64,000 nt of DNA from Apophysomyces variabilis (lineage: Eukaryota; Mucoromycota; Mucoromycetes; Mucorales; Mucoraceae). The notes beneath the pieces are model-generated. The model had not been told where the DNA came from. It made no database searches and saw only the letters and a program-made list of their open reading frames with translations. The translations under genes and the position numbers were made by a program. The DNA is taken from contig MZZL01000117.1 of NCBI GenBank assembly GCA_002749535.1, positions 248,001 through 312,000 of the forward strand, given 5' to 3'. Below, in pieces: positions 11,741 to 22,248 of this stretch; within the stretch, counting starts at the first letter, position 1, and every line of letters starts with the position of its first letter.

Positions 11741-11929
11741 GGATGAAGACAAAAATTCTTGACTATTTTGATAAGCAAGTTTTACAGAAAATATAATTGT
11801 AAACGCGTTATCAATTCCCTTTGAATTCTCTATTTACTCTTGATCTTTGTTAGTGGCGAAACCACTTGTGATTGCACTCAAAACGAACGGCAATACAACG
11901 ATATTGTTTTTGACTCATGCTCAACTGAT

Positions 11930-12540
11930 CATCAACTTTTGGGCACAAGATTGACCTTTTGATCCGCTATGGCAAGGATATCAAGTCATTGGAACTGTCA
12001 ATCAACGAATTTAAAAAGCCCTCTGGCACGACTTCCCAAGTAATCACCCAACGAAATAAAAGGGGTTCTCAAAGTTAGATCTCACTGGTTATTTCAGTTA
12101 TTCCATTGAAGTGGTTATCTCATCTTATTGGTCAAATCCAACTGCAGCAGAATAAGTGAAAAAATCCTAAAAATGTGCGTGTCAATGGCGCCATTCTCAA
12201 CCGTCTCCGTGGACTCGACAAAAAGATCGGTGCCGTGATCGCCATGGACTGGATTGGTAAGTCTTATTAATCACGACTTGCAAACGATTATCGAGTTTGA
12301 TTGAGTTTGATTAATTAATTACTCTTTTTTCAGACGTGATATAGGCTATATCGGTTATCTGTAGTGTCTGGTTCATCATCATGATGTATACATTGCAAAG
12401 AACATTGATATCTTAAATATCCATACTTCTGCGATTGGCATGGCTCAATTCAAGAATACCCTGCGACTTCTTTTTGCCTACAAGACACCCGCAAAAAGAA
12501 AAGAGATAGAGGAGACAACTGGCACAGGAATCATTGATTG
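11930..12540 (+). pseudogene. Degenerate gene of an unrecognised, probably repetitive family
   Basis: Coding-like blocks in different frames: KIDLLIRYGKDIKSLELS (from about 11947), INEFKKPSGTTSQVI, then KNVRVNGAILNRLRGLDKKI with GAVIAMDWIG (12169-12257), a GT-AG intron-like gap, GYIGYL with a TAG at about 12361, and NIDILNIHTSAIGMAQFKNT (12402 on). The order looks like one protein with frameshifts and stops. It resembles no family I can name; its place next to transposase remains suggests a mobile-element or multicopy accessory gene. Confidence 0.4.
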
Positions 12541-12940
12541 AAATGTTGTTGCATTTCATTTTGCAAACAGCTGTAATGGCTGTACATTCTCTGAACGAAC
12601 GCCAACACGTGGATCGACCTCGAGAAGTAATTGATGTTTCTACTGTTACCCCTCATTCCAGCCTCCATCATGACATTTTGTTTACTCCATTGCTTGTTGG
12701 AGTAAAGAAAGCAAAAATCGAAAAAAAAAATCTTTAGTCGTTTTTTATTGTTTATATACCTTATTGTATTTTTTTTTATTCTCTAGATCCCTTATTGTTT
12801 TTTTAAACAATAAATGTTTTCAATCAATTTGTATTGAACCAAGTTATGGACATCCTTCATACCATCTTACTCCCTTTCCTGTTCTTCACAGGAACTGTTC
12901 ATTTTCTATTTGTTCGTTTGAGGGAAGCTAGTTCACCTAC
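12541..12940. other. Spacer inside transposon island
   Basis: AT-rich with poly-A/T runs near 12718-12800. No gene seen; the small frame at 12534-12737 has no support. Confidence 0.4.
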
Positions 12941-13084
12941 GCAACACTATGGGAAATGGTTCCTAATGTACTATTTTTCATTAAGTAAGAAATAGTACAT
13001 CAGGAACCAAAAGTAACTCAATAGGAACTGATGAAGACCAGAAGGAGCCCACATTTCCCACAATGCAAGTTGCCCATTTTCAAA
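12941..13084. repeat. Foldback/MITE-like element with long hairpin
   Basis: Nested inverted repeat. The inner arms, 12958-12976 and 12990-13008, are 19 nt each (GGTTCCTAATGTACTATTT against its complement, one mismatch) around a 13-nt loop. Outer flanks GCAACACTATGGGAAATG (12941-12958) and CATTTCCCACAATGCAAG (13052-13069) are imperfect complements. About 145 bp, non-coding; the form fits a miniature inverted-repeat element. Confidence 0.6.
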
Positions 13085-13385
13085 AAGATATACAGTTGTT
13101 TTTATTCATACTCATTTTTGTGGGGACCTACTTACTTTAGCGAACCTGACTCAATCAAAGGTAAAGGGCTGTGAAGGTTTGTACCTTTTTAGAAGAGCAA
13201 TGCTTGTATGCAAATCAGATGTCATATTTCTAGCTTCCTTTTTTTCAAGAATCAGGGTGGATGTTGCTTGTAGTCAAGAGCATGCCAATTTAGAAAGTTT
13301 AATCAAAGTTGCTCTCTATTGCGATATTTTATCCCAGCATTTGTGAGAATTTCAAACAAAACCATTAAAGGCACTCAACTTTAAG

Positions 13386-14124
13386 CTACAAGATGTTTCG
13401 CTGATTCTCGTCATCAATGTCTCCTTTTTCTAAGAACCGATTACGTCTCACTTTACTCTTAACAACTGAAGAGAATTGTTCAATTGGATTGAGCTCGGGA
13501 GAATATGGAGGTAAATAAGCATAGCGATAGCCTCGAGAGACCATGTACTTGGCTATGTCTCCCCGCGTATAGATAGGGGCGTTATCCATTACCAAATAAT
13601 GCCCCTCCTTGTATGGATATTGGTCCATTTCATCCATTGTTGCCTTCAGAAAGCTTATATAGTGTCCTGTTACCGTCCCATTACTCGTATTCTCAATACC
13701 TTCTCCTCGCTTTTTCTATTTTGGTGGCGGCTGTGGAAACCTTAGGCTACATTTGATTAAGCCTGTAGCCAATATTGGGTCTAAGATGGTAGTTGTCTCT
13801 GCCCGAATTTTTGGTACCGTAACTATGGCAGGTGAGCCTTTTTGCGAACAGGCCATACTACGTTTCATGTTCTGTGTATAGCGTATAGCTACGCTTATTC
13901 GATAGGTCTTTCATAACAACAACAGTTTCCATTTTACATCTGTCTGACATGGCATTTGTTTCACTGTCTGCATTACAAGCCAAATTAGACAAGTACTGTG
14001 AGTAAGAACTCACTGTTTCAAGAGCATACTGCTCTTCGTCAATATTATAATCCATGGCTTCCGGTCTGCCATACTCATCGACAACAGTGACATTTCCGTC
14101 CACATATAAAAACTGAACGCTCAT
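13386..14124 (-). pseudogene. Broken DDE_3 (Tc1/IS630-like) transposase
   Basis: Minus-strand remnant. The N-terminal part (14124-13858) starts MSVQFLYVDGNVTVVDEYG and ends with a stop. A middle block (about 13856-13719) reads MACSQKGSPAIVTVPKIRAE and runs to a TAG at about 13719. It then resumes in the same frame as GEGIENTSNGTVTGHYISFL and continues into 13637-13386, with YLVMDNAPIYT and PPYSPELNPIEQF, the second Asp and the Glu of the DDE triad. The catalytic segments are thus present, but a central part including the first Asp is missing and two stops interrupt it. A second, different copy of the same domain is at 57352-57692 on the plus strand. Confidence 0.8.
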
Positions 14125-14671
14125 GAAACTTTATATTTTGTTCCTGTACGACTAAAAAAGAAATCCGACTGCAACGACCACCACAATTTCCCGGCCTCGA
14201 GTGGGCTGGCTCTGGATTTGATCGCTTGAATGTTTGCCGCACATAAAATTGACTTACTATGTTAAAGAGGGAATTTTACGCTACTAGCGAACGAGGCTTA
14301 TCTGGAATCTGAAGTCGTTTTACATCGTGCTAAGTGTTACTACACTTTGGATTGTTCTAATCTGTTATTTCTGTCAAGCATCCTTTCATTAGTTCCAATT
14401 AGCTTTAATAGTTCTTCAGCTCGTGTATTGCGCAATAGTTGAGTTGTTGCAGTGTAACAAAGGCGTCTTCGCCCATAGAATACTTACGGAGAGAAAAATG
14501 ATGATAAACAAAGGAAATAACACTTTCCGTCTCGGAGCCCGAAAAGCATCGATTAAAAAACGTCTAAACTCCTTTTTTCCGCCTCCTATTCTTTTGCCCA
14601 ACGTACTACGTCCCGCAAACCCTAACTCTCTTTCTTTCTTTGTCTCTCTTACTCTCTCTTTTTCTCTCTTC
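14125..14671. other. PI4P 5-kinase upstream region
   Basis: Contains a pyrimidine-rich leader (14625-14670, CTTTCTTTGTCTCTC-like), typical of a transcription start just before the chosen ATG. The frame stays open upstream, with in-frame ATGs at 14498-14503, so a longer N-terminus is possible. Confidence 0.45.
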
Positions 14672-16853
14672 ATGGCGCTGGTAGCCCAGTCCTCAGACAA
14701 CCAAGTATATTATAAAACCACACCCACCAAAACCGTGCCTGAGGACAATCCCGTACATGACATATTCCCATTAGCACCTGCCGCGGCAACAAATAGTCGA
14801 CCTCAATCCATTACCCGAGCCACATCCTCATCAGCAACTGTGAATGATTTCACACCACCTGAAATACCACCGCTCGATGACCCCGCAATCGACCAACGAG
14901 AACCACTGATCCGACCTAGGCGATCGTTTCCTCGAAAAGAAAGCTTAGCTCGCTCACACTTATCCAATGATATAACGATTGCCAGTGCTGAGACTGAACC
15001 AGTCAGGCACCATGAAGAAGAGCTCGCTATTAAACGTCATTCCACAGGATTCAACTTGCCAAAAAAGAATAAACGCCGATCGCTTGCACGCAACAATTCT
15101 ACACTAGAACAAGAGATATCTGAGGATTTCGAAAAAGAGCTATCTGCTCGACGAAAAGCATTTCGTCGACTCTCCCGTTACCGTTACGACGACGATGATG
15201 ATCGCGTATTAATGGGTACTCGTATCTCAGAGGGACATCAAAACTACGTATTGATGTACAATATGTTGACTGGTATTCGAATTGCCGTGGGCCGTGTATC
15301 TGCAAAAGCTGATCGACCGTTGACGGACGAAGACTTTGCGGCGGCTCACAAATTGGTTTTCGATGTGTAAGTTACAGTAAAATGGACGAAGAAACACAAT
15401 TCATAACTAGGAGTTTTGCAGAACGGGTGATGAATTAACCCCCGGAGCCAAGTACGATTTCAAATTCAAAGACTACGCCCCATGGGCGTTCCGCCATCTG
15501 CGAGAAAGATTCGGAATAGACCCCGCTGATTATTTGGTAACGCAAACAGGCTCAAGAAAGTTAGTATGTACTTAACGTTCCATCCACAGATATCACTGAC
15601 TAGTAAATACATTTTATCGGAATTGGGATCACCTGGGAAAAGCGGAAGTTTCTTTTACTATTCCCGCGACTATCGTTTCATTATCAAAACTATCCATCAT
15701 ACTGAACACAAGTTCATGCGAAAGATCCTCAGACAATACCACGATGTAAAATAATGCAATGGTTGTTCTAGGCTGCCAACTAATTCCACCTTATTTCCAT
15801 AGCACGTATGTAACAATCCCGACACCCTTCTTTGTCGCTATTATGGTCTGCACCGAGTCAAGTTACCCCATGGGCGCAAAATTCACTTTGTGGTTATGGG
15901 AAATGTATTTCCGCCAAACAAAGATATTCACGAGACTTATGATTTAAAGGTACGGGAAAAGTCTATATTTTTGGTCGCCATTAAAACCATAATCTAGGGG
16001 TCAACATTTGGGCGATTTCTGCCGGAAGAAGAAATCAAAAAGAATCCGTACGCAGTAATGAAGGACCTCAACTGGGAAAAACGGGGAAACAAGCTCGTGT
16101 TGGGTCCCCAAAAACGAAGAATGTTTATCAATCAACTGTTGCGCGATGTCAAGGTTAGTTGTTGTGCAAATGAGCCAAAAGCAGATGATATATTCAAACC
16201 ATAAATCATAGCTTCTGGTTCGATTGAATATCATGGATTACAGTCTTTTGGTTGGTGTCCATAATCTACTGCGAGGAAATAAGGATGGTGTACGCGACTC
16301 GACCCTGCAGTTTTTCCAGGTAAGGGAATTCATTGTATTTAGCGGGCATAAATGACTAAGTAAATAATACATTTCAAAGCCTGATACCAAGCTTGCAGAA
16401 CGTCGTGCTTCGATGATGAAACGACGAGAAAGCAAGGCACAAGTCTATCGCAAAGCAATTGCCCAGGCTAACCCGGACCGCATGGATGCTTCCAAATTAC
16501 CTGACCAACCATTTGAAGAGTATGTATTATTTAAGTTGTTAAACCAACTGGGGCTGACACTAAGATGTAGACGTCGTAATTGCATATTCTATTCTGACGA
16601 CGGTGGGTTCCAAGCAACGGATGAGCTTAATCAACCTACGGCGATATTATACTTTGTTGGAGTGATTGATATCCTGACACCCTACGATATGAAAAAGAAA
16701 TCAGAACATTTTTTCAAATCAATGACCCAAGACAAGAATACCATTTCATCCGTGAAGCCTTCTCACTACGGTGACCGATTCATGGGATTTATGACCAAGG
16801 CATTGGCGCATAACGAAGATGTGCCGCATGAATACCATCTGCAAGATATGTAG
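14672..16853 (+). CDS. MSS4: Phosphatidylinositol-4-phosphate 5-kinase (type I)
   Basis: Makes PI(4,5)P2 from PI4P at the plasma membrane, controlling actin and endocytosis. Eight exons: 14672-15366, 15422-15536, 15590-15745, 15803-15949, 15998-16153, 16212-16319, 16380-16519, 16571-16853; all phases agree and give 599 residues. Residues 1-190 are disordered and basic. The kinase domain follows: [18 protein letters not shown] with FIIKTI (ATP-lysine), [38 protein letters not shown] (catalytic Asp), IFYSDDGGF and [19 protein letters not shown]. Glu in the KKKSEH activation loop marks the type I (PI4P) specificity. The last intron, 16520-16570, is 51 nt and in frame without stops, so it could be retained as 17 extra residues. 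Start MALVAQ was chosen for its pyrimidine-rich leader. Confidence 0.92.
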
Positions 16854-17157
16854 TAGCAGAAAACTAGACTTCACAATATCCCTTATCTCTTGTACTTACT
16901 GTAATTACCCGAATTCATCCATTAGCTATTTCTGGAAAATCAGAAAAGAAAAAAAAAGGCCTTATTTATCCATATTTTAGCTTTTATGCACATATACTTG
17001 CAGCCGCACACATAACCGACTGCATTAATGAAGGAAAGGGCCTGCTACTCTTCCTTTTTACTTTTATTTTTTTTGTTGGTTTGGATTACGAGCTATAAAA
17101 CCGGAACGTGCAAACCTTGTCATCCAATTTCCCCTTTTCTTTTTCCTATTGTTCAAA
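16854..17157. promoter_or_regulatory. Ammonium transporter promoter
   Basis: 304-bp spacer. TATAAAA at 17094-17100 lies about 60 nt before the ATG. Two TTATC (GATAA on the minus strand) occur near 16880 and 16964, the core bound by nitrogen-responsive GATA factors in fungi; their use here is a guess. Confidence 0.45.
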
Positions 17158-19233
17158 ATGGCGGATTCACGTTACACATTGGATAGTGGTGATACAGCCT
17201 GGGTCCTGTGCGGTACAGCTGTCGTATTTGTGATGGTGAATAGATGAAAGGGAAAAAAAGGACTCATTGTAGAGCATTAAAGTTGATCATTGCTTTAAAG
17301 TCCCCTGGGTTAGGAATTTTCTATGCTGGACTAGCGCGAGCAAAAAATTCACTTTCATTGATGTATTTGACGATGCTATCTGTCGTCGTGGTGTCCATTC
17401 AGGTAAAAGAAAAAAAGGACCTTTAATAAAACGAACCCTACTATCGGCTTTTCTATAGAGTATCTGTTGTATTAACTAACTATAAACTAAAAACTTGAAT
17501 TTCTAGTGGTATCTCATTGGATTTTCTCTGGTTTTTTCCAACAGTGGTGGCTTGTTTATTGGTGATGCAGGTGACAGTAATCCAAAGAAAGGGAGGGGTT
17601 CATCACTAAGCAAGCAATCCTCTTTGTGATTTTTGTTCTGCAGCTCACGTAGCATTAAGAGGTGTAGGACGAAGCTCTCAATTAGATATGCAAAAAATAC
17701 CTGCGTCCGCATTTATGATATTCCAAGCAATGTTCGCTTGTATAACACCTGGTAAGCAAGTCTCGCAAGCTTCCCCAAATTAGGTTGTCTATTTAATTCC
17801 ATTCTTCTTCAGCTCTTGCGTTTGGATCTGCAGCAGAACGCATGTCGGTGAGGCGCTTCACTTTAAGCTTTTCTAAGATTAATTGCGGATATTTCCTTTT
17901 TCTTTAGCTAGGGCCAGTTTCCATTTTCATATTTGTCTGGACAACTTTGGTTTACGGTAGCTATAATGTAAGGTAATTTTAAGAGATAGACTAAATGATA
18001 TTTGTAGATTTCATTACTTGCTGGGTATGGGGCCCACAAGGATGGCTAATGAAGCTGGGCGTGATGGATTATGCTGGGTATCTATAGGGAAGAGTATATC
18101 ACTATTCTATTCTAATTGCCGATCCATGCAACAGAGGTACACCTGTTCACATCTCCAGCGGACTAGCGGCAGGTAAACAAAAAGCGGTTTGAATGACAAG
18201 TACATACTGTATTATTTACGCAGTGGCATATGCTATGGTTGTGGGAAAACGACGAGATTATACTGGTGATATCAACACACCCCACAACGTGTCATTCGTG
18301 TTCCTTGGTTGTACGTTTTTATGGTTTGGTACTGTATAACAAATGAAATCCCACCCTGACGTTTTGCCCCAGGATGGTTCGCATTTAATGGTGCAAGTGC
18401 TCTCGCAGCCGATGCTCGCAGTGTGAATGCTCTTGTCTCAACTCACATGGCGGGATCCGTGGCGGCAGGGGTATGGGTTTTGATGGATTATTATCGCACG
18501 CGAAAATGGAGTGTCATCAGTCTCTGCACGGGAGCCATAGCCGGTCTTGCTACAATCACGCCTGGTTCGGGATTTGTCTCACCCAGTAGTGCTCTTGTGT
18601 TCGGCGCCCTAGGATCTGCTATATGTAACATGGCTATGAAGTGTAAGCATGCTTATGGATTTGATGATGCTTTAGATGTCTTTGCAGGTAAGGAAAACAT
18701 AAACTATCAGGTTGCTTTTTAATTTATAACAACAATATCCTAGTTCATTACGTAGGAGGATTGGTTGGGCTTTTGCTTACGGGTGTCTTTGCTCAAAAGT
18801 CGGTGATTGCTTTATCTTATCCTGAAAATACACCATGGGAATCCATCCCTAACGGTGGTTGGCTAGACAGGAATTGGATTCAGGTACCAGTTCAACTAGC
18901 CGCCATTGCAGCTGTTTCTGCTTGGTCATTCGTTGTCACGTAAGTCAAGAATCCATTTTATTTCTAGAGAAGGATTGTCCCAACTCATGGTGGCTACGTA
19001 GATACATCATTTTGGTCGTCATCAACAAAGTACCTTTTCTTCGACTTCGTGTGGATGACGAAGCAGAGATCATGGGAACAGACTTGGCTGAAATGGGTGA
19101 ACGCGCATATGGTTATTTGGCATTTGATATGGCTGCTTCTGGGATTCCCATAGCCAAATCTCCTATCCTTAACCAAGGCGGCGTTGATCCAAAGCCGGAA
19201 CAGGATGTTGCGACCGTACGTCCGCAGTCGTAA
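17158..19233 (+). CDS. Ammonium transporter (Amt/Mep family)
   Basis: Multi-pass plasma-membrane ammonium transporter. The first exons are 17158-17235, 17301-17402, 17507-17570 and 17644 onwards; the last ends with TAA at 19231-19233. Joined segments give the family order: TAWVLCGTAVVFVM (first membrane helix), PGLGIFYAGLARAKNSLS, WYLIGFSLVFSN, GSAAERMS, a WGPQGWLMKLGVMDYAGGTP segment followed by VHISSG (pore His), WFAFNGASALAADARSVNA, STHMAGSVAAGVW, FVSPSSALVFGALGS, and VHYVGGLVGLLLTGVFA with the second pore His. The cytosolic tail has DLAEMGERAYGY. Exon 1 uses a GTGAAT donor. About 11 helices are expected. The twin His supports transport rather than only sensing. It is the first of three plus-strand genes after the PI4P 5-kinase. 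Confidence 0.93.
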
Positions 19234-19479
19234 CAATAAGCCTCCATGCGTACGGTACCTGAAACGGATTGTTATAACATTCCCTATCTTCTTCTACAAG
19301 CATTCCGTACATGTAAACACGAAAAAAGAAATTCCCCAATTCATAGAGCGACTTGTCACGTACACAGCGACAACTTACCTCGGTTTTTTTACTATCAGCC
19401 AAAATCATAATACGAATGTAGCTGCTTTCATATCTATCTTATGTATATTTTAAGAATGCTATCTGAAAACAAGTGAAAA

Positions 19480-19509
19480 ATGGCGAGTAAATATCAGTGT
19501 GTTTCTTGA
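19480..19509 (+). promoter_or_regulatory. 9-codon upstream ORF overlapping the next start
   Basis: ATGGCGAGT... reads MASKYQCVS and stops at TGA 19507-19509, whose last A is the first base of the main ATG (19509). The TGATG overlap permits termination-reinitiation. The upstream ATG has the better context (A at -3, G at +4). Confidence 0.4.
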
Positions 19510-20406
19510 TGGTCTTTACATCTGTAATCGCTCCTGTTCTGGGTGGACATCGGCGCCATCGACATGGACATCACAGCCATTCTCACCATGTTACTTCAGT
19601 AACAGTTACTCTGACAGATCTCTTAACTACTACAGTGACATCAGTCCCACATTTTCAACCAACGCCCAACGTAGCATCTGTACTAGAGAATGCTTATGAT
19701 CGTCTTCGGCATCTTTTTCCGATTATTTTGACGTTTGCCATTTTGGGCATTTTGGCTGTGTTAGGTGGATTTGTTTATATGGGTTACAAGTTCTTCAGTC
19801 AAAGACCAGATGAGAGAGAGCACGCTAGACCGCAGATGAGCGCCGCCTATTCACCGCCTGGTCCTGCATGGCAGACAAAGAAGAGCCCCCTCCTAGCAAG
19901 TCCCCTTTCCCGAGTTCTTCCATGGCTTTCTGTGCGTCGGGGGACTCGTCGAGATGAAGAGCCTGGCCCTATTTCATCTACATTTGTCCCTATCAGTAAT
20001 TCTTTTAACTTGGTCCCACGTGCAGAAATACTGGGTGATCCGCAAAGACGGCGTGGGGTAGATGAATTGGATATATGGGAACAGAAGCGAGCAAGAGCGC
20101 CCTTGTGGAGATTCGCCGACAACGCATATCCTGATTCACCACGCGTCAGTGTGACAGATGCATACTCTATTCAGTCATCTTCTGCACTAACAACCGACAG
20201 TAATACACAGGAAAACACAATAGAGGTATAGAAAACAATCTATGTCGCTACGTGCTAACGAACTGATCTTGTAATAGTCCTCTGGAGAGCAAACATCCGT
20301 GCCACAACCAAGCCATGTGACCCAGGCACGCGAAGAGTTAATAGCTAGTCGTTTGGACAATAGCAGCAGCCAGTGGTTAGCGGCTTCTAGACGGAGCAGC
20401 GTATAA
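19509..20406 (+). CDS. Single-pass membrane protein with His-rich ectodomain, unrecognised
   Basis: No family recognised. Exons 19509-20225 and 20278-20406 join in phase 0 to 281 residues. A short hydrophobic N-terminus (MVFTSVIAPVLGG) may act as a signal peptide; the next 20 residues are His/Arg-rich (HRRHRHGHHSHSHHV). After a Thr/Val-rich stretch, one strong membrane helix lies near residues 72-95 (FPIILTFAILGILAVLGGFV). The tail is long, basic and Ser/Pro-rich, with many candidate phosphorylation sites, and is probably cytosolic. The His cluster could bind metal ions (inference). It lies 275 bp downstream of the ammonium transporter on the same strand. Confidence 0.75.
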
Positions 20407-22248
20407 TATGTCCATGCACAATGGGACCCTGCTCACTTCACAATTACTTGACAATCATGCGTATTTCATCCAGTTAAAACCGTGTACCTTTAGTTTATAT
20501 ATTTGTATGTCTTTCATTAAGTTCATATTCCACGCTGTTATCAAAAGTGTGGATTTATACTTTAATATTAAGCTGAAAGCTTTTTTCTGATTCTGCAGCG
20601 AAAAGAAATTTAAAGTACCATGATAAGAGTGATTATGATGCTTCGGCCGTGTCAGTGAAATTGAATAATGAGAAGTAATGAACTCCTATTTTAACTCCTG
20701 TGACATCTATGTACCTGAAGAAATAAGTAGCTTCTTTGAAACGAAGCCAGCAGTTATTGTGTTGTCTGTGATGCTTTCTAAAGAAAGTCAAAAATAAATT
20801 AACGAAGGTGTTTTAGAAATAGACATCAAATCGCTGGTATTTTCAGACCTTTTACCTCTTAAAAACTCTTAATATTACCTGCGCATTATCTGCGAACGTG
20901 CATCTTAAGGTTTCTGCAGTTGAGTAGGGCAAGAATTAGTGTATGTAACGAGAGGAGTGCACGGACGATCTTGAAATCTACCAACGATATTGTCTGGGGC
21001 AAGCACCTAGAAATCCAAGCTTTCCCACTGATCGTGGTTGTTGGTGCTATTGTTACAAAAGGGAGTAATACATCGTCTGTGTGATAGCACCTAAAACTCA
21101 AGGAGATTAGTTGGTTTTTGATGCTTCAACACTGATACCATAGCAATCGGCAAGTAATATGGAAAATAAGGAAATTCTCATAGGAAATGAAGAACTCTTA
21201 TTGTTGACTATTCACTGTAGTTTCATTGCGGTGAATCACCGTAGAAACGGCAGAATCACCAGGAACGGAAAGGACAAGTCTTACCCTGAAGCGCAACGTT
21301 TCAATTCCAACCGTGATGCTCATGTTAACTTTTAAAGTTTCCAGCAGAGTAAAATATCTTATTTTTCTCATAAAGTCCATCTTTCTGATCACTGTCGTTT
21401 TGCCGTCATGGCCTTCTTATACTCCCTAACGTGCTCAATGTAGCTATTCAATTTGTGTACAATTTCCCATAGAGAACGCAATAACAGATCCGCACGAATG
21501 CATTAAGGTCATTTCTTTTTAACATCGTTTGTCAATGGACTGCACGAGCGGCCCGGACATATTCGCCTGGTATATTTATATCTTTCAGTTTTTGGAGGCA
21601 ACACTTTTAGATGAAGAAGACACAGTCGAGATGCTATCCTGTCCAACATGAACTCATTTATTCATTTATGGCGCGTTAGCTACATTTCGTTGTGTTATCA
21701 GTTAATTGCAATCCTATGCTTATTTCACGATATGAAGAAGGGGTTATTTAACGGTGCCAGGCTTTGACGGTAGTTACCTGTAATTTAAATCCAGGTATAC
21801 AATCCTTAGAACCCTTGTTTGCGTGATATTTAGTTGCTCCTATATAAGCTATTGTTCAACATATTTGGCAAGGGGTGGTTACTGACAATTATTTCAGATA
21901 TTCTGACGCCTTTCGCTTCATTAAGTCTCGGGGTATCAGTGCCGAAGTTTTATCGACTGCATGAACCAGCAGACAGTTGACGTTGGCGAACCGTTATTGT
22001 GTTGCAGCGGTCCGATAGAACTTCCGAATCATATTCTTTCTAAAGTTCGAAAATACGGCGGTAATTATGGTATCTTTAGATGAGGAACCTTGTACAAGCT
22101 TTTCCGTCTTTTTTGGTCATGCATATGGGAGACATCTAAATTAGGCAATTTGTCGCCCTGTCAAGGCTATCCGATCAGACGCAAGACTCTCTTCTTTCTT
22201 CGCATTTTTCTCTGGAATTCTCTTTCTATTTCATGCCTGATACAGAAA
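20407..22248. other. 1.8 kb intergenic
   Basis: AT-rich, no supported gene on either strand and no clear repeat. Holds the 3' end of the membrane-protein gene and the promoter of the coiled-coil gene (pyrimidine tract near 22190-22230). Confidence 0.5.

Noticed and set aside
14423..14671. Longer N-terminus of the PI4P 5-kinase
   Set aside because: The frame is open but the stretch is hydrophobic and pyrimidine-rich at the DNA level, as expected for a leader; it begins at a GTG.
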